Positions 10,905 to 22,041 of a stretch of 64,000 bases of DNA are shown here, piece by piece (position 1 is the first letter of the stretch; the number at the start of each line of letters is the position of its first letter). A program made the position numbers and the translations under genes. Source of the stretch: Hesseltinella vesiculosa (Eukaryota > Mucoromycota > Mucoromycetes > Mucorales > Cunninghamellaceae); NCBI GenBank assembly GCA_002104935.1, contig MCGT01000010.1:186001-250000 (forward strand), given 5' to 3'. The notes beneath the pieces were generated by a model. The model was not told where the DNA came from and searched no databases. It saw nothing but the letters and a program-made list of their open reading frames with translations.

Positions 10905-11745
10905 AAATAAAAAAGCACGGCGATGGTATACAAAGGTACAGTAGATTTCAAAAAAAAAAAGTGAAGACGCAAATACTCTCCTAGAAAAAATCTGAAAGGA
11001 AAAACGATGCACAAAAAAAAAACTGCTCTGGTTCACTTGGATTAAGCTTGGGAATGTTGTTTTGAGGACAGAGTGAATTCATCTCAAAAAAAAAGTTGGT
11101 CTCCAGGACACGCGTTAAAACCGTCAAACTCTGAAAAAGCAACTGCAGGGACGGAAACCAAGTCATCCCGGGTTCGAAAAAAAACACATATTTAGACTTG
11201 GCAAGAAAAGTGTCAAGTTTAAGCAAATACTTGCCTTCAAAGGGAATTTAAATAACTGTGAGCGATATATTTTTCTTTATTTGGGTGGTGGATTTTTTGG
11301 AAATATACATTCCTAAAAAGTATAACTGCTACTTTTTTAGAAAGTATATTTTCAAAAAATCCACCACCCAAATAAAGAAAAATATATCGCTCACAGTTAT
11401 TTAAATTCCCTTTGAAGGCAAGTATTTGCTTAAACTTGACACTTTTCTTGCCAAGTCTAAATATGTGTTTTTTTTCGAACCCGGGATGACTTGGTTTCCG
11501 TCCCTGCAGTTGCTTTTTCAGAGTTTGACGGTTTTCACGCGTGTCCTGGAGACCAATTTTTTTTTCGAGGTGAGCGCACTCTGTCCTCAAAACAACATTC
11601 CCAAGCTTAATCCAAGTGAACCAGAGCAGTTTTTTTTTTGTGCATTGTTTTTCCTTTCAGATTTTTTCTGGGAGAGTACAGTATATTTTGCGCCTTCAAT
11701 TTTTTTTTCGAAACCTTCTGTACCTTTGTATAAAATCGCCATGTT
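10905..11745. mobile_element. Large foldback (inverted-repeat) element
   Basis: Two arms of about 400 bp face each other around a roughly 35-bp centre near 11307-11342. The inner 330 bp are almost identical (for example TTAAGCTTGGGAATGTTG near 11044 and its complement near 11595), while the outer part decays to scattered matches. The tips carry a GTACCTTTGTATA motif and its complement. The open frames inside are mirror copies of each other with no domain, so they are repeat shadows. Consistent with a non-autonomous foldback/MITE or a recent inverted duplication. No target-site duplication could be called. Confidence 0.8.
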
Positions 11746-12439
11746 TTTTTTTTCGCGGGTAGTTCATAGATCTGACATCTTTTTTTGGGGGTTTTAAACA
11801 CCGATGTTAAAATTGTCACCGCAGCCAATTCTGCCTGCGGATATTTGCAACGCTTTTTTTTGATACGGCTAACATGGCCCCGAGCTCTGTTTTATATGTT
11901 TTAACATAAAACCCACAAGAAATGAAAAAAGGGCAAAAGAAAGCCACGACTCAAAAAAAAAAATTACATTAGGAATTCGGAGATTTAATTGTCCATCACA
12001 GAAAACTGAAAGTTACAAGTTTTTTTCACTATCGGCTGAGCGTAACCATGTTTACGCCCTGAGCAACGTCTCAGTGTCAGCAAAAATACTAGTTATAACT
12101 TTATCAAATTATAAGTTTAAATGATATTGACCGTATTTGTGGGTTGCCATGGCAACCTTCTCTTCTAGTATTCTTTTTCTTCAACATCATTTTTCGATTT
12201 CTATGACAAGTGCCTTTTTTTCATTGCTTCATTGAAACCTCTTACTTTTCTCTGTCGCCATAAGTATGGTAGGCTCATAAAAACCCTTCAAAGAATCCTC
12301 AGATACGAAGGCTACATAAAGGCTTCAAAACGTCCAATAAAATTCATTTCCTGTTTCTTTGGGTTCTTACCTTAGAAAGCAAAATCAAGAGCGTGTAAAT
12401 TAGTGTACTTGAGAGAGCTGTAGTTTTAATCAAGGTCAT
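11746..12439. other. Gene-free AT-rich stretch
   Basis: No open frame with coding character. Sequence is AT-rich with A/T runs, lying between two inverted-repeat elements. I see nothing further. Confidence 0.4.
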
Positions 12440-13015
12440 TTCTCATCACTGTGTTTTTGGGATATTTTGCACTGTGCTTTTTTATCAGATCGCTTGGGGT
12501 TCCCTGGCAAAAATGGCTGATTTTTCTTTTTTTTTTCTAGCTGAGGAGTCAGATTTGCAAAAATGAAGTTGATAAAGTTGACTGGGCAACCATCACCAAT
12601 TTATTCAGCATACTCATCACTCATGAAGTTGCACATTTTCTCAAAATGAAAAAGACAGTCTGAATTGCAATCATGACGCGTGAAAACTGGAAGTTGCTGT
12701 GCGGAGCCTGAATTGGTATTCCGACTTTTTTCTGCATTTTGAAAAAATAAAGCAAACCTTGCAGAGCACTTTTGAATGATTAGATCAAAGTGTAATTTTG
12801 AGAAAATATGCAACTTCATGAGTGATGAGTATACTGAAAAAAATAGGTTGATTGGTGATGGTTGCCCAGCCAACTTTTCATCAGCTTCATTTTTGCAGGT
12901 CCGACTCCTCAGCTAAAAAAAAAGAAAAATCAGCCATTTTTGCCAGGAGGACCCCAAGCAATCTGGAATCACAGTGCAAAATTACTAAATAAATTCACTG
13001 CGAATTTTATGTCGT
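12440..13015. mobile_element. MITE-like inverted-repeat element, copy 1
   Basis: Left arm about 12460-12640 and right arm about 12795-12990 are inverted copies. Landmarks are a GCACTGTG tip, a TTGGGGT-CCCTGGCAAAAATGG block, a T run, then AGCTGAGGAGTCAGA and GGGCAACCATCACCAAT; the right arm has their complements. The same arm sequence recurs near 40.2-40.9 kb and 57.4-58.2 kb, and in part near 14.3 kb, so this is a dispersed family. No transposase is encoded within. Confidence 0.75.
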
Positions 13016-13636
13016 TATTTAGCTAGCATATCAAAGCGGGATATGGCACAGGACCAAGCTCATATGAAAGGTATGCTAAAAAATCAAGTTAATAAGCAAA
13101 GGTGCCGATTTCATACTAGCACGTAAGGTTTACTAGACCAAAGAAAAAATATCAAAACGTGTTCGGAGCGATTTTTTATTGGCAGGCCAACCTACCCCCC
13201 TCATTTTTTTTTTTTTTTTGGTTTTTCTTCTTGCGTTCAGCACATTCTTTCATTTTTGAAGTGTAATCTTAACCTTTCATTGACACATATCGGGGGTACT
13301 TCACAGGTACAGTATAACTTAAAAACATATTGTAGCTTGATATGTTTACATTTGGTATTTGTTCAGATCACTTGAGGGTTCACAATGCGAAAGCGACCAT
13401 CCTGGAAAAAAAAAGCACCTACTTTACATGCCTTTTTGATCTAACAAATAAAGCTGAAATTACGATTGGTTGTAAGGCATGATTATGATGCTGAAAAATC
13501 TGCATCGACATATGATGGTTGTCCAGCACATTTGAATCGTGGTTAGCTTTTAAAAATTCAAACCAATGCAAAGTCTCCCCGATCGATTTTTTACCCACGA
13601 AGCACATTATACTTCTGTGCCATTATACTTCTGTGC
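13016..13636. other. Gene-free stretch between repeats
   Basis: AT-rich with a long T run near 13208. A 16-bp unit ATTATACTTCTGTGCC is repeated back to back at about 13606-13636. No supported gene. Confidence 0.4.
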
Positions 13637-14055
13637 GTGCCATGTCAGTGGCGAATCTTTCATTTATTTACCATTTGTGAGCACTCCTGTTTCTAACGAT
13701 TTTGAGTTTCTGCAACACAATTTTCCTTGGTGAGCTCCTCGCTCTCTTGAAATAGCCTTGCAGATCATTGCCGGGGTGGAGATGTTGACAATGGCATCCA
13801 CTTTAACCCTTTTAACATGTGCTGTCCCACCATGGTTGCTTTGAAAAAAAAAAGCTGCCGGCGTGCAAAGTTGCTGGTGGGAAATAAGAAGCAATGATCT
13901 GATCAATTCTTCAAAATGAACAGCGCACACATGTAATTCTTGCCAATTAAATTCATAGGTAACAAAGTGAATCATCTGAAAACAGGAGTGGAACTGAATA
14001 TATGCAAGCTTATACTGAAGAAAAAAGGAGTGCCGATCTACAATAAAATATGAAA
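13637..14055 (+). repeat. Duplicated block, copy A
   Basis: About 420 bp that recurs, diverged, in the same orientation at 14770-15240. It shares the 19-mer CATGTCAGTGGCGAATCTT (13641 and 14779), then GCAGATCATG/TT-GGGGT, a GCTGTCCCA block, TTCAAAATGA, AACAGGAGTG and a final AATAAAATA. Non-coding; possibly old long terminal repeats or a segmental duplication. Confidence 0.7.
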
Positions 14056-14279
14056 TATTTTTTTTCTACCTCATCTACTACTTCCAAGAAACATTGGAGG
14101 TCAACTAGGCGAGCCAGTCCATAGTTTTCAATACTGCATTCTCCCCATTCCTGCTATATTTTGCCTGGAGAGACATGCTATGACGCAAGTGTAGGCTCCC
14201 AGGTTGTAATTGCAGGGCTCCGGGAGCTTAACCATAAACAGTGTATATCATATACAAGTACCATGGAAATTTTGATGAG

Positions 14280-14575
14280 AATCAGTGGAAAATTTATTTT
14301 TGGCTCATTTTTGACTCTCTGTTTTCGTTCAAAAATGGCCAGGGTATCCTCAGGCATTCTGAAAAATCAAAAAAGCGTCGTAGATCACTTTTGCACTGAT
14401 GGATCGTATTCAAATTTTATATGGATACGTCAAATGACAAACACTAACAATGGTGAAAAAATCAAGTCGAATAAGCATGGTTGCCCAGCCAAAGTATGAA
14501 GGATTATGATTTACAACTTCCAATCTCCCAGCTAAAAAACGAATAAAAAAAATTGGCCGTGAGATACAAACTCCG
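14280..14575. mobile_element. MITE-like element fragment, copy 2
   Basis: A single degraded arm of the dispersed inverted-repeat family. It contains AAAATGGCCAGGGTATCCTCAGGC, then further on GGTTGCCCAGCCAA, AATCTCCCAGCTAAAAAA and ATTGGCC in the order seen in complete copies. It lies between the two halves of the duplicated block. Confidence 0.55.
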
Positions 14576-14769
14576 CATACCGGTGAAGACAAGCGTGAGG
14601 TTCCATTAAGGAGACGATAAGTAAAGTGTGGAAGTGTCCTTGATCCAAAGAAATATAATTTTAGACTCGTACAGTGTAAAATGCTTAAATATCTGGAGGT
14701 TCCGAAAAAAACAAGCACTCAATCGCCTGGATCTACCTTACTCACGGAGCTGCACCTCTCATTCTATGC

Positions 14770-15240
14770 AGTGCCTGTCATGTCAGTGGCGAATCTTTTC
14801 ATTGATTTTTCAAATAAAATCACTCCTATTTTTAATGATTTTTGAGATTCTGTAACGTTGTTAACCTCGGTAACCCGTTACCTTGGAGTGGAATAGGAGT
14901 GCCCCTAAGAAATGGCCATGCAGATCATGATTGGGGTAGATGCTGACAATAGCGTACACTCTGGCCCCTTTAAAATGCGCTGTCCCATCATGGGCTCTTT
15001 CAGATATTTTCCAGCATTGCTTAAATAGTGTCGGCATACAAAGTTACTGACTGGAATAAGATACGAAAATCTAACCATCTTTCAAAATGACCTGCGCAGA
15101 CGCGTAGTTCTTAAAAAAAAAAAAAAAGCTGTGATAGCTAACAAATGGACCACCTCAAAACAGGAGTGATGCTGAATATAAGCTAAAACTGAGGAGAAAA
15201 GGAGTGAATTCAAAGGGGGTGCAGATCGAGAATAAAATAG
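14770..15240 (+). repeat. Duplicated block, copy B
   Basis: Diverged direct copy of 13637-14055, with several indels. Its right end lies about 60 bp upstream of the TATA box of the first secreted-protein gene, so the duplication may have contributed promoter sequence to that gene. Confidence 0.7.
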
Positions 15241-15300
15241 GAGTTGACATACTGCGTGGCTATTTTTCTTAGCTCTGTGCCCCTGTATCAAGATCAAGAG

Positions 15301-15307
15301 TATAAAA
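15301..15307 (+). promoter_or_regulatory. TATA box of secreted LGD protein A
   Basis: TATAAAA lies 61 bp before the ATG at 15362, followed by a T-rich then A-rich leader. Position and context fit a strong TATA promoter. Confidence 0.6.
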
Positions 15308-15361
15308 CCATTCATTTTTTTTTCACGTCTTTTTTACAAAAAAAAATTAAAATTTAAAACA

Positions 15362-16264
15362 ATGAAATTGAACATTCTCACTCTCTCTGCTCTCGCTACT
15401 TTATGCGCCACTGTGCTGGCGTTGGAACAATCTCCTGGCAAAAACCAAGCCGTCGACCTCAGCCTTGAGCATGGTGCTATTCAGAAACACTCGGGGGTAC
15501 AAATGCCCAAACGTGCATGGAATCGTGCCACACGCGCTATTGTCCGCCGTGATCTTGGTCAACTTTTGGGTGATTTGGATGGCGACAGCATTTTGGGTGG
15601 TCTTGTTGGTGACGACAGTGTCTTGAACGTTGATGACTTGGTCAGCCAAGTCGAAGACATCTTGCACCAGTTGGTCGGCGATGATCTGCTGCAAAGTGAC
15701 AGTGGGTTGCTCAGCCTTGTGACATCGATCGTGGATTCTGTTAGCGACCTCTTAGAAAGCGTGTTGGGACGCACTGTTGACTTGCACGATATCTTGGGTG
15801 GCCTTGGTTTGAAGCGTCGCAATTTACTCGCCAGTCTTGGAAACCTTGGAAATGCTGGTCAGCAACCACCAGCATCCTTTGGGCATGGTCCAGCTGGCCC
15901 ACCATTACAGCAATGGCCGGGCAATGGAAACGGCATGATGCCCCAACTTGATTTCGATGATCAGCATGGCGATGAATCTGATTTCTGGCGCGCTGCTGGC
16001 TACAATGGTGTGGGCCAATTTGGTGGACTGGGCAACGTGGAAGAAAATAGCCAAACTAAGCATGGAGATATGGGACACATCGCCAAACGTAGTGCCGGAG
16101 TGGAACAAACAGTGAAGTCCCTTATTTCTAATTTGCGCCTCCTTCACGACAAGGCTCAAGGCAACGACTTGCTTACCAATCTACTTTGCACCGTCACCAA
16201 ACTGCTGGGCAGCATCCTGAAGTCTGGCAAAGACGGCCTTGGCCGTAGAAACCTTTCCATGTAA
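15362..16264 (+). CDS. Secreted Leu/Gly/Asp-rich protein A with dibasic sites
   Basis: Intronless, 300 aa, no family recognised. Residues 1-20 form a good signal peptide (MKLNILTLSALATLCATVLA). Dibasic sites at KR 50-51, RR 62-63, KRR 151-153, KR 242-243 and RR 295-296 suit Kex2-type processing. Between 64 and 150 the sequence repeats acidic-aliphatic segments (LGQLLGDLDGDSILGGLVGDD, LLESVLGR) that would form amphipathic helices. Residues 160-240 are Gly/Pro/Gln/Asn-rich. The last 55 residues after AKRS (EQTVKSLISNLRLLHDKAQ, then VTKLLGSILKS) resemble the C-terminus of protein B, so the two are paralogs. Only one Cys in the mature part, unlike cysteine-rich effectors. Extracellular location is inferred; role unknown. 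Confidence 0.8.
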   Translation: MKLNILTLSALATLCATVLALEQSPGKNQAVDLSLEHGAIQKHSGVQMPKRAWNRATRAIVRRDLGQLLGDLDGDSILGGLVGDDSVLNVDDLVSQVEDILHQLVGDDLLQSDSGLLSLVTSIVDSVSDLLESVLGRTVDLHDILGGLGLKRRNLLASLGNLGNAGQQPPASFGHGPAGPPLQQWPGNGNGMMPQLDFDDQHGDESDFWRAAGYNGVGQFGGLGNVEENSQTKHGDMGHIAKRSAGVEQTVKSLISNLRLLHDKAQGNDLLTNLLCTVTKLLGSILKSGKDGLGRRNLSM

Positions 16265-16804
16265 TTCTACTGAATACCGCCCATCTATGATACATATTTA
16301 TATTCCTAACCTTAAACATCAATGAAAAATAAAACCGTGCTCAGTAAAACTTGTTAAATTTCCATTTTTGGGTAAGCAGCGTCTGCAGGCCATGGACAAA
16401 ATCACTCTTCAATTTCATATTCCGACCGATGACGGCAGTTTCACGGCAGCCCAAAGAGCAAGGCTGTAGACAAGAAACCGCAAGGCAAGATAATGGCGCA
16501 ACTAGAAGGAAAAGATAATAAACTTGCGTAAATACTTTGGGCTGACATTTTTTAACGATAGCCTCGAGTAAGAATCCAGAGGGGTTGGGCAAGATGTGGG
16601 CAGCCAGGTTTTCACTCGAGAAAGTTAGCAATGTTTTATGAAAACCTATGCTTTTAACACTGAAAAGATGCAAAACTAGTCAACATGCTTCAAATCAGAT
16701 TAAAGGAGAAATAAAACAAAAATTTTATTTGCAAATGATATCAGTTACATTATTACTACTTCAACAAATATGACAAAAGCGCACTAGGGCAAAAAAAAAA
16801 AAGC
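16265..16804. other. Intergenic between convergent secreted genes A and B
   Basis: 540 bp between two convergent stop codons. AATAAA-like signals follow gene A near 16327. No credible gene is present. Confidence 0.4.
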
Positions 16805-17473
16805 TCATTGGGAGGCACCGGTGTTAAGGACTCCATTGTTTGATGACAACACGTTCTTGAGCAACTTCGAGACAGACGATACAAAGGCCATCTTGTCCTT
16901 GCCTTGTTGTGTTCCACTTTCAGCTTGGGCTTGACTGTAGAGAGTGTGAAGGTTGTTCTTGATTTGACCATACGTTTCCTTGGCACCCTTTGCATTTGGC
17001 ACACTTCGCTTGACAACTTCATCACGCCAGTTATCGAACAAGCCATCACCCAAACCAAGAGCTTCGATCAAAGAATCCACCAAATCAAGCACGGTACCCA
17101 AAAGACCGTCATCGTCGCCGAGATGAACAATGTCAAGGATGTTGCCGACAAGGTCACCCAAGCCGAGAAGGCTATCGTCGTCATCACCGCCAAGCAATCC
17201 ACCTAACAAGTCATCGCCAAGCAAGTCACCGAGGAGTCCACCCAAGAGGTCGTCCAAATCCAAGAGGTCACCCAAGCCAAGGCCTTCGAGCAACTCACGT
17301 CTTTTCAAATCAACATCATTGACTGTAGCAGAAACATCAATGCCAGCAACATTGATGCCATCATTTCGACGCTGCATATCCATGACTTCATTGTTGTAAA
17401 CTTTGACAGGTGCAGCTGAAACGTGTACAAGTCCAATAGCAGCAGTAGCAAGGGCAATCAGAATAGACTTCAT
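16805..17473 (-). CDS. Secreted Leu/Gly/Asp-rich protein B with dibasic sites
   Basis: Intronless, 222 aa, no known family. The signal peptide is MKSILIALATAAIGLVHVSA with likely cleavage before APVK. Dibasic sites at RR 35-36, KRR 57-59 and KR 155-156. Residues 60-150 are a strikingly regular run of LLG/DLL/GGLLGDD units with blocks of Asp, then LVDSLIEALGLGD. The part after VKRS (ETYGQIKNNLHTLYSQAQ, then VSSVSKLLKNVLSS) matches the end of protein A. No cysteine anywhere in the mature chain. Convergent with gene A. A TATA box lies about 70 bp upstream. Likely exported and cut into peptides; function unknown. Confidence 0.8.
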   Translation of the reverse strand: MKSILIALATAAIGLVHVSAAPVKVYNNEVMDMQRRNDGINVAGIDVSATVNDVDLKRRELLEGLGLGDLLDLDDLLGGLLGDLLGDDLLGGLLGGDDDDSLLGLGDLVGNILDIVHLGDDDGLLGTVLDLVDSLIEALGLGDGLFDNWRDEVVKRSVPNAKGAKETYGQIKNNLHTLYSQAQAESGTQQGKDKMAFVSSVSKLLKNVLSSNNGVLNTGASQ

Positions 17474-17536
17474 TTTTCAGTATGATTAAGGTGTGATGTA
17501 AAGTTGTAGAATAGAAAGCAACTCAAATATTGCCTT

Positions 17537-17544
17537 CTTATATA
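17537..17544 (-). promoter_or_regulatory. TATA box of secreted LGD protein B
   Basis: On the minus strand this reads TATATAAG, 71 bp before the ATG at 17473, matching the spacing seen for genes A and C. Confidence 0.6.
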
Positions 17545-20525
17545 GTTTTGACTTTTTTTTTTGCCAGAACATCTCTTGCCCCTCTCTATTTCTGCAGGAG
17601 TTCGATAAAGATCACTTTTTTCTGGTGTCATCTATTCTCTCGATCCTGTAGGCTACTCGGCTGAGTAAGGATTTCCTGGTTCTCCTTAATTTGAAAAGGA
17701 TTCTGTGCTTCTCCAACTTCAATCCCCGCCTCCTTCCCCCCTTTTTTTTTCCAAATCCTGATAAAGAATAGGAGGTGTTGTCCTGTTAAATCGCACCAAA
17801 CTCTTATAATTTGCCACCATTTGCTGATCCTGCGAAACGAGTTTTGGATTGTCTATATTGTCACAATCAAAATGGCTCATAAAAAAAAGGGATCGCCGTA
17901 AAACCTTTATTGCCCTCTGATACAGTTTACAATCACGAAGCTTACCATTTTTTATTTTTTCGTTGAAAGGAGAAGCTTACATCCATCCTGTTGTACTGCA
18001 GAAACTGTTCCTTGTGTCATCTACTCTAGAAATGTCGTATAACCTCCCTTTCTCTCCAAGATTTTCATCGCCACAGTAGACTCCTGTCTCCCTGGCTCCT
18101 TTTTTTTTTCTCTGCTGCTGTTGCTTCATCACGTACCGATAGTAAAGGCTGTGCTCACCATGCAATCCCTACCTCTTACTAACATATACTCTGGCCGGCG
18201 TTTTAATGGACAAAAGCAGCTCTCAACAAGATTCAACGGCCATGTCAAGGTTGAAATAGCCGATAAACTCACTTTTTATGCCTTACCTTTCGACAGAATT
18301 AGATGTTGCTAGTTTAAATGATATCCATGCTCCTTTTTTTTTTTTTTTTTTTTGTTATTTGGATAACAAAGCGATGATGGGTTTTGCGGAGTTCATTGGT
18401 TCTCCACCCTGCATGTCAGTAGCAAAAGATAATGACACATGGCTCATACTTTCTCTTTGTCAAGCGTAGGGAGAGAGGTCTAGAATAGGGGTTTATTCCA
18501 TGTGCTTTTAAAAAAGAAATCTGGAAAATAATCATCATGTTGATGAAGATTAGAAGATGAATAAAAAATCGGCGCTAAATACCGTGACTATTGCAGCTGG
18601 TCGACATGTTTGAGTGTGTCCGTAAAACTAATGATAATTACTGCGGTCGTCGTATAGAATCGAGAGATTCCACCTTTTCTCATTGTGAAATAAATTGACA
18701 CCATTGGCGCCAACCAAATGCGGGTGCAGGTGAATGACTAAGGAGGAATTTCAGCCTTTGCTGCTTTATAAGCCAATCGAGAATGGTCACCATTTGACGC
18801 GAATTTCGAACTCAATCAAGAAACAGATTTGCAGTATATTGAGCATGTTGGTCTACAGGACCTCACGCTCAAGATGTCGAAGCATTGAAGACTACCCACT
18901 TTTACGGTGCCGGTGATATCGGGCGTTGAAAAACACTTTTTTTTTTTTTGGATGCGATATCTGGGCAGTCAAACTTTGACTGGTGTCAATTTTGGCTGGC
19001 ACACTTTTTTATTTTTTTCCAGGATGGCAAAAAACCATTGAACACCCGGTTGGCCCATCCTTTTCGCACGCGAAAAATATGATGGGACATGACTGTGACT
19101 AAACGTCACAGATAATTGGTTTAAAACCAGAGGTGTGACAAACATATCTTGAAGACATAAGGAGCCTACTGCAAGCGGAGGTCTTAACACCATATCAAAA
19201 ATTCTCGCCTAGCTCCCGACTGATCCAAATTTCTTTCAGCATTTATGTGTTCTATGAGAGGTGATCTTGGTTTGTACAATGTTGCAGAAAATGTGAGACA
19301 GAAATAGGGGTTGTCTCAATGCACGCGTCAGTCTCCCGTCGAAAGTGATCAGATGCTTGGTAACTTGCATTGATTGTTTCGGCTGGCGAATGTCAACCGA
19401 TCTTTTTATTTTCTTTGGTCGATCGAATGAACAACCCGATGTTTCTAATTTATTGATGGTCGATAAAAGGTTGATGTCGATCAGTTGACAAGCAGAGGTT
19501 GGCGATGATATTAGGGAGTATAGCCATTTTGAGTATCTGGGGCTGATGCTAATTATTGACAAAGGGATGCCTCACATGTCCTTTGAATAAATGCTCAAGA
19601 AAATGATATTTTAATGCGCTAAATAAAGAGGATGATGGATAATAAGATCGATCGACGGGTACACCATTGAAAATAGTAAATTCAAAAAAAAAAAAGAGAG
19701 ATAGAGTGAGAAGAGAATATCGTGTTACTGTTAATTCATACACGTAGAAGAATTAACGCGTAATTCCTTTGATGCCTTGTTCAGTATTATTTACCGGCTC
19801 AACATGCCTAAAATCTAGCGAGTGTCGTTGATTTTTCTTCATTGCCTGTCTGACGGTCTGGGTTGGAATTGTCACCGACAGCCCTTTCTAAGCATCACAA
19901 GCGCTTACGTCTGAAACTGTTCGATGTCCGCCCTTCGTTTATCGGACAACGGGACTCCTGGCCCATTTTAATGGCATTCGTTGAAAATATCGAGATTTTC
20001 AACCGAAAAAGGTCAGATGCGGACACGTTGAAACCATGAACTGGTTCAGCCTGTCCATGGCTAACATCGAATTTAACGATTTCATGACGTGCTGGACTCA
20101 TATGAGCAATGCTTATGGCAATTAGATACATGGCTTTGATGTTTAAGCATAGCACAATATGACTGTATCTTCGTACCTGGCAATCTTGCTTCTCCTGCTG
20201 AAAAAAAAAGTCATTATATTCATTTTCAGGAGGACCCTTTTTCCTCAATTTACGATCTTATGATATGCCATGAAGCTTCGCTCATAAGGACTCGCAAAAA
20301 AAGGAGCACTGCGAAAGGAAACCACTTGCCCTGAGCAGCTTGGTCGATCATCGAAACTCATTACAATTCCTCCTCTTTTGTGCAAGTGCAAAATGGTATT
20401 TACGTGCAAAGAGAAGTGATTTTTTTTTCTCTCTCTTTATCATAGATTTTGCCGTCAGCTTTTCTTCTCTCTTTTTTAACTATTTATCTCACCCTCCAAG
20501 TCAAACATAAAATTCAACGTGAAAC
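17545..20525. other. 3-kb gene-poor region with degraded sequence
   Basis: No gene can be supported. Two segments near 17580-17700 and 17960-18110 share short blocks (for example TGTCATCTA), suggesting an old duplication, but the match is weak. Frames at 18734-18916, 19236-19562 and 19895-20248 have no recognised domains, no good starts and T/A runs; they may be gene or transposon debris. Confidence 0.4.
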
Positions 20526-20801
20526 ATGAAGATCAAGCATATCATCGTAATCGCAGCATTTGCTTGCCTCGTGCAAGGTCTCCCTCTTGGAGCCCATAAC
20601 ACTGATCTTCAGTCAAAAAACATCGTTGCGAATGAATTGCGAGTGACATACATGAAAAGGGCTGGGGACCAAGATGAGCAAGCCGGTGATCCACAGGGCG
20701 GCACCGACCAAAGTGACTACGATGATGAAATGGAAGACGAAGATGAAGCAGGTGCTACCGATGGCGATCCTGGTTCCCAATCCATGGCAGATGAAGCGTA
20801 G
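20526..20801 (+). CDS. Small secreted acidic protein with dibasic site
   Basis: Intronless, 91 aa. The signal peptide is MKIKHIIVIAAFACLVQG. A KR pair at 44-45 separates a short propeptide-like part from a highly acidic tail (DYDDEMEDEDE) that is also rich in Gly/Gln/Ala and has no cysteine. It lies between secreted genes B and C and shares their pre-pro layout but not the Leu/Gly helices. It may be a processed peptide or an acidic cell-wall protein. Unrecognised family. Confidence 0.65.
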   Translation: MKIKHIIVIAAFACLVQGLPLGAHNTDLQSKNIVANELRVTYMKRAGDQDEQAGDPQGGTDQSDYDDEMEDEDEAGATDGDPGSQSMADEA

Positions 20802-21974
20802 GGACGTCCTCCCCCTTCAATATACCTACCGCTTAATTTTATTTTAGCCAAAGAGCACGCCTTTTACAAAAGAAATGAAATAAATAAAAAAAAAACACGC
20901 CTTTCAAATTTGGTAATTGCGGGAGAGGAGAGGGGTCAAACTAAAAAACGCGAGGTAAAGAGAAAGGGGGATTATCAAGTATGACAGTATGCATTCATCT
21001 CTAGCCGATCCAGCTTAGTTCACAAAGAAGTGTAAACCCCTTTGGGGCTAAGAGTAGTGTACAAAGAGCGCCTAGGCGTACACGCGTTTTAGTGTTGGAA
21101 TTGTAATTTCAGTCATGCAGCTGTGGCTTTCTCGGATTGTTTTGAGTTCAGGATTTTTTTTTTTTTTTAAAAAAAGGGAGTACGGGTCACCCCTTATTTC
21201 CTTTCACTACGGAGTAACCCCTAATCCTTTCGACTTTACATCTTGTTCTGTTTCATGATATGCTTCCCCCATTTCACACAATCACCTCATCGTGAGTTTA
21301 AGCGCCTGAGTAACGAAAGAAACTAAATAACCCACTCATCACCAATTTTTCATGATCAAGTTTACAACATTTAAAACTAGCACGCTTCTGCTAATCGACT
21401 GGTATTACATATTCACTTGAAGCTAAGCACGTATTTTTAAATACTGCGCTGGTGAAGACAAAATTCCTGGGCAAGTAGAAATGCGGGGGGGGGGGATATG
21501 GAGATGATTACAAGGAGGCGGAGCAAAAAAAAAAAAAAATTGACGACCCCTTCCTTCTCCCAGCTAGAGCTGTCTCCCTTGACTCCTTGAATTTCAAATG
21601 GAATTGAAAGCGGGAGCAATGAATTACAACAAGCATCATCCCACTTGTCCTCCTCTCGCATCCTTTTGAGAACGGAAAAGGCAACCCCAGCAGATTTTGG
21701 GTTTCTTTAAAGAGATGCGACCGACCATGCCGATGTCAACCGGGAGAAAACAGATCAGGAGCCCAAACGGTCCAGTTTTGTGCCCCGCTCACACATTCAC
21801 CATTGTCAAAGAAAAAACGGCAAGAGTGCACGCGCTACTTTTACAGTGAGAGAGGGGCAGTTTCTGCCTTTATCTCTTTGTTTGAGGTTGTAAAACGTGC
21901 TCCTGATAAAGATTTCCGCAATTTCCATCTCCAGATGACAGTTTCGCTCCTTGAAGCTTAATACCCGTGGACCA
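20802..21974. other. Intergenic upstream of secreted gene C
   Basis: About 1.2 kb with no supported gene. It holds long T and A runs near 21152 and 21526 and a G9 run near 21484. The right end is the promoter of gene C. Confidence 0.4.
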
Positions 21975-21980
21975 TATAAA
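21975..21980 (+). promoter_or_regulatory. TATA box of secreted protein C
   Basis: TATAAA at 67 bp before the ATG at 22042, in the same position as in genes A and B. Confidence 0.55.
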
Positions 21981-22041
21981 AACGAGCTCCATGCCCTGCA
22001 GACCATTCACACTGACGTCTTTTTGTAATATTGAAAGTGCA

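Noticed and set aside
11170..11190. GGGTTCGAA motif resembling a tRNA B box
   Set aside because: No A box or cloverleaf arms around it, and the copy at 11477 is just its inverted repeat.
10981..11828. Several open frames in the foldback element
   Set aside because: They are mirror copies on opposite strands produced by the palindrome, with poly-Phe/Lys tracts and no domains.
18734..20248. Frames in the gene-poor region that might be transposon debris
   Set aside because: No reverse transcriptase, transposase or other motif visible; not called as pseudogenes.
21967..22041. Upstream in-frame Met for secreted protein C
   Set aside because: The 25 extra residues precede the signal peptide and the TATA box lies within them; start set at 22042.
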